Source: Sycobia sp. Sy_11
Lineage: Eukaryota > Arthropoda > Insecta > Hymenoptera > Epichrysomallidae
Assembly: GCA_018907035.1 (NCBI GenBank)
Contig: JACCIC010000187.1
Coordinates: 682,001-746,000, forward strand
Reading direction: 5' to 3'
DNA length: 64,000 nt
Part shown: piece after piece, positions 50,092 through 60,040 of the stretch
Position numbering within the stretch: the first letter of the stretch is position 1
Layout: each line of letters opens with the position of its first letter
Made by a program: the position numbers and the translations under genes
Notes under the pieces: generated by a model
Seen by the model: only the letters and a program-made list of their open reading frames with translations
Told to the model about the DNA's origin: nothing
Databases searched by the model: none

Positions 50092-50162
50092 ATGTCGTTC
50101 TGGACATCGAACTTTGCCGTGGCGTTTTTTCTGCTATATCAATGTGCCGTTTGCCTTGGAAG
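50092..50162 (+). CDS. RNASET2: RNase T2 exon 1 (signal peptide)
   Basis: This exon is 71 nt, 23 codons plus two bases. It encodes a short polar N-terminus, a hydrophobic core (residues 8-16, AVAFFLLY within it) and a small-residue end (CAVCLG), so it is a classic secretion signal. The donor is AG|GTAATT. The leftover AG takes the first A of exon 2 to make Arg24. The next in-frame codons of the intron do not resemble the family. Confidence 0.85.
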
Positions 50163-50223
50163 GTAATTTTGTTGACAGTAGTCTTAAGGGAATCGAAGTA
50201 CATCCATTATAAAAAATACAATT

Positions 50224-50281
<58 letters not shown>

Positions 50282-53200
50282 TATGTATAAACGTGTTGAG
50301 GTATTTGTATATCAAGCATTTCGGCACGGGTGGAATTTTGATTTTATGACTTCTGCGGTAGTTCGCCCCTAACGATCAATTGACGCACTGTCGTATCGAT
50401 CTTTCGATTCTGCACTACGAGAGCTATAAAATCATGTTGAAATTATGAATTTTAAAATTATAGTGGATGAAAAAAAATATGAATAAGTACAAATAACTTA
50501 TTTTCTTATGTTAATGTCTATAATTTTTGTAAAGAAGAATACATGTTTCTAAGTGTAAAGCAAATTTTTAGAAAAATTTGTTTAGTGCCTATATGTGATT
50601 AGATTATTTGTGAACGCATACTAATGTATTAAAGTTCTTTATGCGACACTTTGAACATTTTTATAATTACAAATATTTATTTTAATTACAAACACAATTT
50701 TTATTTAACTTATGAAATTTGTTAAATAAATTACGAGTTCCGTCCCTTATTAAAGAATACTTGTTAAATATTATAAATATTATTTAGTATTAACGATTAT
50801 AGTATTTATAGAACGTTAAATTGTGACTATTGTCGATACTATCCAATTCATCACAAGTTTTTCTAAAGATCTGTTGAATTATGCAAGAGATTAATAATTA
50901 AGGATCTACAAATAAAAAGGGAATGTAACTAAATTTCAGGGATTAAATATTGCTCAAACACCCATTTATTTCGAAATCCTCGATAACTTTTTAAAAGTGC
51001 GCACGAAAAAGAAATTTAGTATGATAGCCATTACGGCAACTGGCAGCAATCGTATGCGCGCTCCTTGACCTATACAGAAGCACACCGTTAAAAAAAAATC
51101 ATTTCAATCGCTTTGAAATTTCGTTTAATTTTTTCAGCCACAAAGGTCACCGAAATGTGAAATTTTCTTTAATAAAAGTTTATTTGGAACTGGCTTATGA
51201 ATTTGCAGTAAAATACTATTAAATTTTAAGTCGGATGTTAATCAATATTCATAAAATATCCCATAAATTTTTTTAAGATCAAATGCATGAAATATGAGTG
51301 AACAGCACTAAAATTTTGATAATGTTCTGATAAAATTTATGAATTTTAATTATATTAACTGACAATTATGATTAATAATATTTTTGAAAATACGTGTACT
51401 GATTTAATATATCTTTTTATATTATACTTGTTTCAATTATTCGTAGTTAATAGATCGTCTTTTAGTTCAGAATAAAATAATTTTTTTTGTAAATTCACGT
51501 AAATTTTAAGGCGAGCTTATATCAAAACTTGTATAATAAGGATTTACACGATTTTATTGAAAAATTTTGATTTATGGAGAGTGCACAGGCTAAATGTCGG
51601 GTGACTGGCCACACCTCAAAGTGATAAAAAATTACCTCGGTTATATACATATAAGATTAAGATTTCATAAGTATAACAGTATATGGGAATGTATGATATA
51701 ACCTATCTTTGTTAATAATAATTTTTTAATATCTTTGTTAATTTATTTATTAGTTTAAAGGTATACTCTGAAACTATAACTAAATTAAAAATTATAAACT
51801 CAATAAAAATGTCAAATTTATATTATAAATCACAGTTATTTTTAACAATGTACTATATAGGTGTACAATTCGGGTCGTTTGCGTAATAACTGATACTCTA
51901 CGGAACGCTTCAATTAGACGAGCTTCTTATATTATAAGAAACGCTTGTAATTCGCTTAAAACAAAACCTTCTCCCATCGGTGCTTTTAATAATCTTTCAG
52001 CGATCTGGAAAAATTCAACGTTTGAACAATAATAAACTATAATAAAATAAACTTAATCAACAGAATTTAAATATATTCCCTTTGTACTTATCAGTTTCTC
52101 TATGCACTTTTTAATCATCGTGATCAATATATTTTGTACACATAAAATCGAATGTGCTAGAAATGCTCAAGGAAGTTGGTTATTTTTCTTAAAAATATAA
52201 AAAATCGAGGCTCCATTGATTTTACTGCCAATACTTTACGTAATTATTATTTCTACGTTTCGAACCTAAGTATTGGTTCTTTTCGGAATAAACCAATAAG
52301 CATCCAGCTTACCAAATAATAAACTCAATACGCTTCAGCAATATATCGTTATTTTTGCATTTTTTATATTTCGGATGTTATGTTACAGAAACAACTCAAC
52401 AATCCAACTGAAATGGTTGCGAATGGAACATTTGATATATGTATGGATGTATATATATGAAATCACATTAATTTTGACATATTCCAAATGCAATATTACA
52501 ATCGTAATATAGTATTACTCATACATTACTGTACCATAACTAAAAAATTGTAATATAACATACAATGAGTAATAAAATACAAGATTGGCAATAAAATCAT
52601 TGGAGTCTCAACTGCTTATTTAATACATAAATAAATAAATAACAAGTTATAAATCAGAATTACAAAATGCATGCATTACACGCAAGACAATGAAATGGAA
52701 AAAAATTTTTTAATCGTAGATTAAAATAATCGCTAATGGATATTAGAGAACGCTGTATAATTACTAGCGTTAGATAGATAGTGACTTTTCATATCTGGAG
52801 AACATTTCAGTTCATAGTTTCTTTACAATAGATTAGTTATTAAACAGTCGATCTTATTCTTTATCAGGATATATCATCATTTTTGGCATTTCGGTTTTAT
52901 TTGGATTGCGGATTGAGCAGTAATCAAAATTGATCTCGCATTATATACTCAATGAAGAGAAAGAGAGGGAGAGAGAGAGAGAAGGAAATAACAATATGTA
53001 TTTGATTGACGAATTTAGATCCATAAGAGTCCTCGTTTTACAATAATTTTCTAATGCCATCAGAACGTGTAATAATTAATAACGATAGAGATAAAAAAAA
53101 TATAAGTAATAAAACTTTATGTTATACTTTACTATATGAAAATTATATTTAAATTTAAAGTAAAACATAAATATAAAAATATTTTCACGATAGTACTGAT

Positions 53201-53319
53201 ACGCCCAGCCTAATACTTAAAAAAGCAATACTTAAAATTACGCATTGTACTAGTGTAACATTAAAATATATTATCGTAGAACATACTTTATACATGTATT
53301 TGGCGTCAAATAGAAAGAA

Positions 53320-53352
<33 letters not shown>

Positions 53353-55189
53353 AGAGGAGGAGAGAGAGAGAGAGAGAGAGAGAGTGTCTGTCCGCAACCT
53401 AAAAATCTTTTGTACAAGAATACGAACGGATAGAATCTCGGAAATTTTTGAAAGAAACTCTTCAAAGACGGTGACGTGCTATTCAGTTGCTTTTCATTTC
53501 CTCAGTCTGGGAACCAGAAGGGCTACTGCTTCCTTCATCTTCATCGTCTGAATTATTAAGCACTTGCCGAGAGTCTTTTTTCTTTTGATCTTCTTGCCAA
53601 TTTAGGCAGATGCAGATCTTCTCATTCGACAGTTGGTGTTAGCTCAGCAACTTTTACTCTGTTCAATTATTTGAAACTCTAGGAAATTGGAGGTAGCTGA
53701 TGGGAATTCGAATATTTCTCGTAATGCTCTAATAATCTCTTGTAGAGATTATTATTCTTATTATCTAGCTTTGGAGAGATTTTTCTGGATTTGTTTGTTA
53801 TTAGCCCCTAATTCATGTATTTTTCTTATTTCTCCCGTTTGATCGTTGTCATTTTAAATTTGTAAAATGATTTTGGGACACGTTTACCTCACAAAAAATC
53901 AAATCGCAAGAATCCCGTTTCTTAAAATGGTCCATTGAAGTTACCTGGACCCGTGGCGTCTTATATTCACTTTTTCCAAACGATGTCTAGTACTCTTAGT
54001 GTTTCTTTCTGATTTATCTCCTCAAATCAAATGAAACTAAAAAAAAACTTGACTTTTTTAATACCTCTGCTCGCCCCTATAACATCATGAAAAAACATTT
54101 ACCTCTGCGTGATCAGAGTCCCTATTAAAAAGACTTATTAAGAGTAATTTTATAATGAATAATTGTATAAAATTTCTTTTTGTTATCTAAACATAAAAGA
54201 ATTTAATTTGTAAAATATATTACGTATACATATTCTAAGAATCAAATGCCTGTTTATGAAATACATCGGCACTAGTTTATAATGTCTATTTCTTATTCTG
54301 ATTAATTATTAGATTATCTGGCTACTAGATTAAATATTTTAGCGAGTATTACAAAAGAAGGTGAACGTGTTTAATCGACGCATTTTTCCTATTTTACAGA
54401 ATCGCGAACAATCCGAACAATAACGAGTTCGACAAATCGAGCTTTGAACACTACGTACTTTCACAGCAATGGCCCCAAGCCAGCTGCCTCAGTTTAAATA
54501 GCAAATGGTCCGACTTGCAGAACCATTGCAGTTCCTGCCACATGCCCAGCGACAAATCCCGATGGACGCTGCACGGATTATGGCCGAGCAACGCGCGCGC
54601 GTCCGACAGCCCGAGCTTTTGTAACAGACAGGGCAAATTTAAATTTCAGAACTTACCGGACGGCTTGAAACGCGCCATGGAAGAGAAGTGGCCCAGCCTG
54701 AAATTGGGCAACAGCAACGAGAACTTCTGGGGCCACGAGATTCAGAAGCACGGCACGTGCGCCGTCCAGAACAATCAGGAAATCAACACGATGCAAAAGT
54801 ACATCTCCAAATCGCTCGCGCTGCTCGACCAATACAATGTGGGAACGATACTTCGCGGTAGCGGAATTATACCGGGTAGATCGTACACGTATCGCAATAT
54901 GTCCGACGCCTTGGAGAACGCATTACGTGTAAACGTCTGCGGGCAGTGCAAGACAACGCCGGTTGGTATTTTTTTCTCATACTCATAATATTATATCTTT
55001 CTTTGGGAATTCTTTAATTTTTTATAATAAACTTTTCAGAATTCGAATTGCCAATATTTAGTGGAGGTACACATCAACCTTGATAAATCCTTCAATTTAG
55101 TGGACTGCGCGGTGGGCAATCAAAAGGCAGGCAATTGCGCTCCGAACAGAGAAACCTGCTATCCCGAAATGATGCATTCTTGCAATTAG
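50092..55189 (+). CDS. RNASET2: Secreted ribonuclease T2 (three coding exons)
   Basis: RNase T2 enzymes are secreted or lysosomal endoribonucleases that cut single-stranded RNA through a 2',3'-cyclic phosphate. The spliced CDS is 50092-50162 + 54400-54961 + 55040-55189, giving 260 aa, close to the usual 230-260 aa. Residues 1-23 form a hydrophobic signal peptide. The family hallmark YVLSQQWP lies at about 42-49. Catalytic motif CAS I is WTLHGLWP (His82). CAS II is FWGHEIQKHGTC (His136, Glu137, Lys140, His141). The mature part has 12 cysteines, enough for six disulfides, and one N-glycosylation sequon at Asn190 (NMS). The ATG at 50092 is the first in a short leader, and its exon ends in a GTAATT donor. 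The codon split AG|A joins exon 1 to exon 2, and the exon 2/3 junction is phase 0. Odd points: CAS II has Ile138 where Trp is usual, and intron 2 has a weak GTTGGT donor. Family assignment is secure; one-to-one orthology is inferred. Confidence 0.93.
50228..50274. repeat. (AT)n microsatellite
   Basis: About 23 units, 66 bp inside RNase T2 intron 1, so it could affect splicing of exon 1 through local structure. Confidence 0.97.
53320..53385. repeat. (GA)n microsatellite, imperfect
   Basis: GA array with GGA interruptions, about 1 kb before RNase T2 exon 2. Confidence 0.95.
53483..53638 (-). other. Acidic, protein-like open frame (relic or exon)
   Basis: 51 codons are open between stops, with a tail of mixed Asp/Glu then Ser/Pro (NNSDDEDEGSSSPSGSQTEE). 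This composition is unusual for AT-rich random DNA. Just upstream on the same strand two other frames read NFLE and LNRVKVAE, which resemble a mariner transposase linker, so a badly decayed mariner relic is one reading and a retroposed gene tail is another. It lies antisense inside RNase T2 intron 1. Confidence 0.25.
54400..54961 (+). CDS. RNASET2: RNase T2 exon 2 (catalytic core)
   Basis: This 562 nt exon encodes residues 24-211 and contains both catalytic motifs. Its acceptor is ATTTTACAG ending at 54399. Its G+C content is clearly higher than the flanking introns, which suits a conserved coding exon. Reading past the donor continues only a few codons (VGIFFSYS) to a stop, so intron 2 retention would truncate the protein after the CAS motifs and lose five C-terminal cysteines. 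Confidence 0.92.
55040..55189 (+). CDS. RNASET2: RNase T2 exon 3 (C-terminal, cysteine-rich)
   Basis: This 150 nt exon follows the acceptor AACTTTTCAG, opens with codons for NSNCQYLVEVHINLD and ends at TAG 55187-55189. It adds residues 212-260 with five cysteines (215, 234, 244, 251, 259). The strand-forming YLVEVHI segment is typical of the C-terminal sheet in this family. Only phase 0 gives an open frame. Confidence 0.9.
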   Translation, partial: NSNCQYLVEVHINLDKSFNLVDCAVGNQKAGNCAPNRETCYPEMMHSCN

Positions 55190-55201
55190 TCTAAAATTTG
55201 G

Positions 55202-55293
55202 AATAAAAAATTTTTTTATTACTTTTTGCGTCCATTCATGCTTATACGGGAGCTTAAGTTTTAAGCAATTAAAAATATGCGCTAATCAATAAA
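55202..55293 (+). terminator. Candidate RNase T2 polyadenylation signals
   Basis: AATAAA occurs at 55202-55207, only 13 nt after the stop, and again at 55288-55293, with a third copy near 55379. Any of these could direct cleavage, which would give a 3' UTR of roughly 30-220 nt. Confidence 0.45.
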
Positions 55294-55299
55294 TTGTTA

Positions 55300-56400
55300 T
55301 AACCGGCTGTGCTCTAATAATCAGATTTATATTTGGTCTCTTAAATACCTATATATATATATATATTCGTTTCCAAAAAATAAAGTATTTTATCCCAAAA
55401 CAAAGATAGGTTTTTAGTGCTACTATTACTTTTAGAGATAGTTGAATAAAATTAAGTACACGGAGAGAAATTTTTAGAAAAAATTATAAGAATCATCAGC
55501 TTTTTACTACAAAAAATTTTAAATTAAAATAGAATTTGGTAAAAGGCTTAAATCTTTGAAATTCTACGAAGAAGCCTAGTGAGTTTTAAAGTATCTCAAT
55601 TTTTCTATAGAAAATTTGTAATTTGTAATTGAAACTTTCTTAAAATTATTATTAAATGTAGTTTATAAATATTATTTTGTGTTCATCTTCCACAAATGAA
55701 TTTTTATTTGCAAGAAAGTGTAGAATTCATCTAGTGAATAATAACTAATTGTTGATACTAGATGCAGTACGCGGTGACACTAATGCTCAAGATACCAAGC
55801 TATTGAAGGCTTAAGTTCAAGCCATATAAATTACGTCAACTTATGTATATATCTTCAATGTGTATATCTATACTATAAGCAAAAAAAAAGAGATTCTACT
55901 GAGGAAAATCTTACTTTCGGAATATAAATCCCAAGGTTAAATGTGCCGTTCTAAAAAAAGTTGCCTCGTATTAATTGTTTGAACTAGTTGCTTTAATTTT
56001 ATATTGGAAAAGAAAATGCGGATCGGCACCTACTGATCGATCCCTAGTGGTGAAACGACTTGTTGAGTATTTAATGCGGCACTGTTTTGGGATTGGGAAG
56101 TCAATTGAGAAGCAAAACGGGGGCGTGGCTATGAGTTTAAAAACCAAGCATGGAGGATGCAAAGCCAACAGCTACACAGCGTTCATATGGAACTAGTAAA
56201 TTTTTTTAACTCTGGATAACTTATTTGGTAAAATTACTTGTAAAACTATTCTTATAGTGGACGGAGCAAACTAAGAATTATCATGCTGAAAATTACGACG
56301 AACCTATCATATTATCGTCTGTATCGCAGCTGTTTTATTTTCATGCGCCAGCCGCAGCTCTTCTGCCTGTTTACAAAGCGTTCATTTGGTTTTGGGAGGG
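55300..56400. other. 3' flank of RNase T2, mixed
   Basis: AT-rich, except for a GC-richer island at 56010-56190 with open frames on both strands (73 and 65 codons, neither starting at ATG). The island is unidentified and could be a conserved non-coding or repeat fragment. Confidence 0.3.
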
Positions 56401-56413
56401 CGTGAATACTTAC

Positions 56414-56451
56414 TGATAATCTGTCACCTGATTTACTTTCAGAAGCATTAA
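56414..56451 (-). other. Candidate minus-strand micro-exon, 38 nt
   Basis: On the minus strand the acceptor is TGTTTTCTGTGCAG and the donor is TATCA|GTAAGTATTC, both strong. After two bases the frame reads NASESKSGDRLS and ends in phase 0. A second frame (LMLLKVNQVTDY) is also open. It is on the same strand as the ratchet sites, so it could be an exon of the inferred host gene. Short open exons also arise by chance. Confidence 0.35.
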
Positions 56452-56561
56452 CTGCACAGAAAACATTGTAACAACTTTGTTCTATAAACTCTGCAACCTC
56501 TATAACAATTTTTTTTATAATCAAAATTAAATAAATAAAATGAAAACTGCTGTGCTGCAAA

Positions 56562-56705
56562 GATAATATTTGCTGTTTCGTTAGTGGAAAATCTGACCAC
56601 CAGAGGTCGTATCAACGATTTTACTTCATAATACGACTCAGACGAGCACGGTCTGCGTTGACCGCCGAAATCATTACGTCGCGTTGCTTGAAGTAGTACA
56701 CTCAT
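56562..56705 (-). other. GC-richer open segment upstream of the 56414 micro-exon
   Basis: The minus strand reads RRNDFGGQRRPCSSESYYEVKSL... in an open frame that continues to 56448. The segment is richer in CpG than its surroundings and contains CCACCAGAGGTCG (+ strand 56597-56609), one mismatch from a CTCF core. It could be exonic or regulatory. It is unidentified. Confidence 0.18.
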
Positions 56706-57237
56706 AATTCGATAATTAAAGTAAAATTATTTTGAAGAGAAAATATAGTTTATGTCCTTTCGAAGATAATGTAGAATTTATATTTCGAATTTCAAAGCAA
56801 TAAGCTTAATGGTTTTTTTGTTTATCGCATACAAACAGAAAATCTTCTATATAATAGTAATAATTTTCTGATGAATTTGCTGATCGATGATGTCAGAATC
56901 TAAAGATAAATGATTTTTGTTATTGCTGAAAGAAGACTCATTGTTACGTAAAACTAGCGTAAAACTTAAAGAAGATAATTCATATGTATCTAAAGCTTCG
57001 TAAAGAAGAAGAAGAAGAAGAGGCCAAAGCGAGTCTGGGCGAATAAGAGGCGCAAATTGGAAAATTTGGTCGAAGAAGTCCGTAGAAGGAGGAGGCAGGA
57101 GGAGGTCCGTATACGCAGGCCCGGGCTCTATCGTACGCGTAGTATAAATAACCGGGGGCTACCCTGTATCTCCCCCACAGCTCCGGTGACAGACCAATAT
57201 CACGCCCTGTGGCTTTGCTTATTAAAGCCTCCCCTCA

Positions 57238-57272
<35 letters not shown>
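57238..57272. repeat. (CT)n microsatellite
   Basis: About 17 units in the GC island. Confidence 0.95.
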
Positions 57273-57275
<3 letters not shown>

Positions 57276-57468
57276 CGCGTTTCGCGCGCGGATAAGAGGC
57301 GGCGCACATGTATAGCCTCCCTCGCACCCCCCTCGACCTATCTCTGCTCCTTAAATCGGGAGCTGTCCCCCGTCCCCCCGCGCATCCCCCTCTAATGGAC
57401 CCCAGTCCTACTCCGCAGGAAAGAAGAAAGAGTCGCGGCGACGGTGGCGGAGAATGATCGTGGCGACT

Positions 57469-57489
57469 GACGACGACGACGACGACGAC
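57469..57489. repeat. (GAC)n trinucleotide run
   Basis: 7 units, read as a poly-Asp run in one open frame. Confidence 0.85.
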
Positions 57490-58338
57490 GATGACTCCTC
57501 GAGCGGAATGAATCTACTTTGCTGGGTAATTAGGCAGACTACTTCCTCTCGCCCTACCCCCGAACCCGCGTCGGCGTCGTTAAAGCAACGAGCGCGACTC
57601 GGCCGAAGACTGCGAGCGGCGCTCTTTCCTCCGTGGAGTCCAAATTCTGTAATTGTGCGTGCGTGTGCGAATGCGCTCGTGTGTGCGCGCAGGCTCCCGC
57701 TCCGCTACAATCTCTTCTTTTTACGTCTCCGGCAGCGCCACGGCGGCAACTCGTTTCGGATTTACCTTCATTTCACGATAATTGCGCGTAATCGCGAGAT
57801 CAATTAAAAGCCGACCAAGGGGCGAACAGGGGAGAAAAGGCAGGGGGCAGCGAGCAACTTTTCCCGTGTGCAAGGGTTGCTCACGATTCTCTCTCACTCT
57901 CCTTCTCGTTAAACAAGACTTTGGAAAATGAGGGAACTTTTTTTCTTTTTTTTTTAAGATATATATACGTAATTTCTTAATTGTGCTCGATTAAGAAGCT
58001 TTCCGGATTAGATTGCAATTAGTCGTCGGGTAAAAATAATTAGTTTCTCCATTCCCCTCCATTTAGATTCCCGCAACCGTTTCGGGTTTCAAGTCGCTCG
58101 GGGCTGATTCGGACGATTTTACTTTCTGCGGATAAATTTCTAAACGACGTAGGATCGCTTAAAATGATTTAGAAAATTTATAGAAATTATGGTATTGATG
58201 AAAGTTAAAAATTGCGTTATTTGACGAAATCATTTAATATATTTTACGAGTCCTGTGTTTCAAATCATGTTTTCCATATATTTCCGAGCCAATCTAAAGT
58301 TAAGTAAAATGCATTTACAATATAATTTTAAAACTTAC

Positions 58339-58383
58339 CACAGTTGATATTAATTTTTATAAAGTATCTTCCGATCGACTTAC
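58339..58383 (-). other. Possible recursive-splice (RS) exon, 45 nt
   Basis: The ratchet acceptor at 58384 is followed after 45 nt by a second donor, CTGTG|GTAAGTTT, at 58338-58333. Only the frame that discards the first two bases is open (KSIGRYFIKININ). It could be a cassette exon or an RS exon that competes with the ratchet donor. Transcript evidence is lacking. Confidence 0.3.
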
Positions 58384-58402
58384 CTGTAATACAAAAAAAA
58401 CA
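58375..58402 (-). promoter_or_regulatory. Recursive-splicing (ratchet) site candidate with strong pyrimidine tract
   Basis: On the minus strand an eight-T tract leads to GTATTACAG, immediately followed by GTAAGTCG. The 3' and 5' splice sites share one junction, between 58384 and 58383. Fused sites of this kind mark zero-nucleotide exons used to remove long introns in steps (known from Drosophila). A second donor lies downstream (see 58339-58383). Confidence 0.5.
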
Positions 58403-59193
58403 TGTTTTCAGAAAAATCGATACATCATTATTGTAATAAAATAATTTGAGATATTAAAAATAAGTAATATATGTTAATTATGTGCCCACTGGTTATATTA
58501 TAAATACATATATAGAAAGCTTAAAAAACCTTTAATAAAATAACCATAATAAAAATAAAAATATTTGTTTATCAAAATTATAATATTGTTTATATTATTT
58601 GAGAATGAAACTTTCCATTTTTCTAAAATTGAAAAACTTTATTTTTACATAACTTATTTAAAAGCTGACGCCGCAAGTGAACATCGGGTCTTCTATTTTA
58701 CATTCTATTATATTTTGATACCACTCAATAATTCATAACACGGCTTTCCTCCGTGCGAATTTTGCTAAAATATGTCCAAAGTCCTGAATTTTTTTTTAAT
58801 GTAGCATCTTCTTTCTGCGTGAATATTATTACGCTCATCATGACAAGATCAACTTTTATTATTTATATTATTGAAACTAAAATCTTGAAAGTCTAGAAAT
58901 TACTGAAGTTTGTAATTAATTTCTTCCCCTGTGTCGGCAACAAGAGATTTGAAAATTATCATCATCGACTGGTTTATTTATTCGCAATATTGTTTTCCCT
59001 CTTTCAATTTTTCTTCTTCTCATGATGCAGAAGTAGAAAGGAACTCGCAATACAAATGAAAAGTAGAGGATGCCGCGGGGATCTATAAATTGCACATTAT
59101 TAGAATACGTAACATTTTATTATGTAAAGTCAATTACACGGCCGCATTAATTCTTACGCGATATTAGAATTTTTCGAATATTCTTGCAATCCA

Positions 59194-59198
<5 letters not shown>

Positions 59199-59250
<52 letters not shown>
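59199..59250. repeat. (AT)n microsatellite
   Basis: About 26 pure units. Confidence 0.97.
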
Positions 59251-59253
<3 letters not shown>

Positions 59254-60017
59254 AATGAAAGGATATAAAAACCATCAACTATTAACAAGGGAATTATAGA
59301 GATTATATATAAATCGAATTAGAAAGCTTCCATTTAGTAAACCGATCAACGCGGCATCCAACCGTTTTTGACATTTACCTGGCGCTCCTAACTCTTCGTC
59401 TGGTATAAGTAGCATATATTAAGCATAAAATTTACCCATACACTATCTGTGTCTGGGTGGGTGTGTGAGTGTATGCACTTATACGCTTGGGATCGGAATC
59501 GCGAAACGAGCCGGGATCCGCGGAGAGGCTTTTAACGACAGAAGTTAATCAGAACGTTAAAGGCGCAATAGACTTTCCGGGCCGAGGCTCCCGCTAATTA
59601 AGCGTCATTTTGTAATTGCTACCTGAAGTGCCCTCCGCCAACCCCACCCACAACCCCTTACTACCTATCCCTCCGTCTCTCTCTCCCTCTCTCTCTCTAT
59701 CTATCTATCTATCTATCTCTCCGACTGCGCGCAAGCGCTTGGCCGCGCCGAACAAGATATTACACGTACGTGTTTGTGTTTACGTGTGCGTATGCGCGTA
59801 TATGTCCGTGTAGGTATGATCCTGCGCGCCCAGGGAGAGAGAGCCTCTGCAGGGGGTCTTTGTAAGTTTCTTGATCCACTCGTCCGGTTCGCGCTAAGAG
59901 GAAAGGTATATCGTATGGACTGGGCGGGGGGCGCCCCTACGCCGCGTCTCGGATTAAATTGCTTTATTGAATAAAACTAACATAGGGCTGTCGGGCTAAT
60001 GGATTTCTTTATATAAT

Positions 60018-60040
60018 ATTATATATATATATATATATAT
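60018..60040. repeat. Short (AT)n microsatellite
   Basis: About 11 units. Confidence 0.9.

Larger units (their letters stand above)
50163..54399 (+). other. RNase T2 intron 1
   Basis: A 4237 bp AT-rich intron between the signal-peptide exon and the catalytic exon. It holds an (AT)n array at 50228-50274, an (AG)n block at 53320-53385, a small (GA)n at 52966-52983 and, on the opposite strand, an acidic open frame at 53483-53638. Apart from that, no coding exon was recognised. Confidence 0.8.
57030..57860. other. GC/CpG-rich island
   Basis: GC-rich, with an AAG run at 57004-57022, (CT)n at 57238-57272 and (GAC)n at 57469-57489. Frames of 112 and 117 codons are open but low-complexity, and no exon boundary stands out. 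It may be a promoter or enhancer of the inferred minus-strand gene. Confidence 0.3.
57870..60000. other. AT-rich intronic-looking DNA
   Basis: Holds the 58384 recursive-splice site, an (AT)n array at 59199-59250, a CT/CTAT pyrimidine block at 59670-59720 and a GC-richer stretch at 59730-59950. Confidence 0.4.

Noticed and set aside
53590..53720. Resemblance of the minus-strand frame to homeodomain helix 3
   Set aside because: The WF.N core residues are absent and matches are scattered over frames; the mariner-linker reading explains more residues.
54451..54636. Minus-strand 61-codon frame opposite RNase T2
   Set aside because: Shadow of the conserved exon 2.
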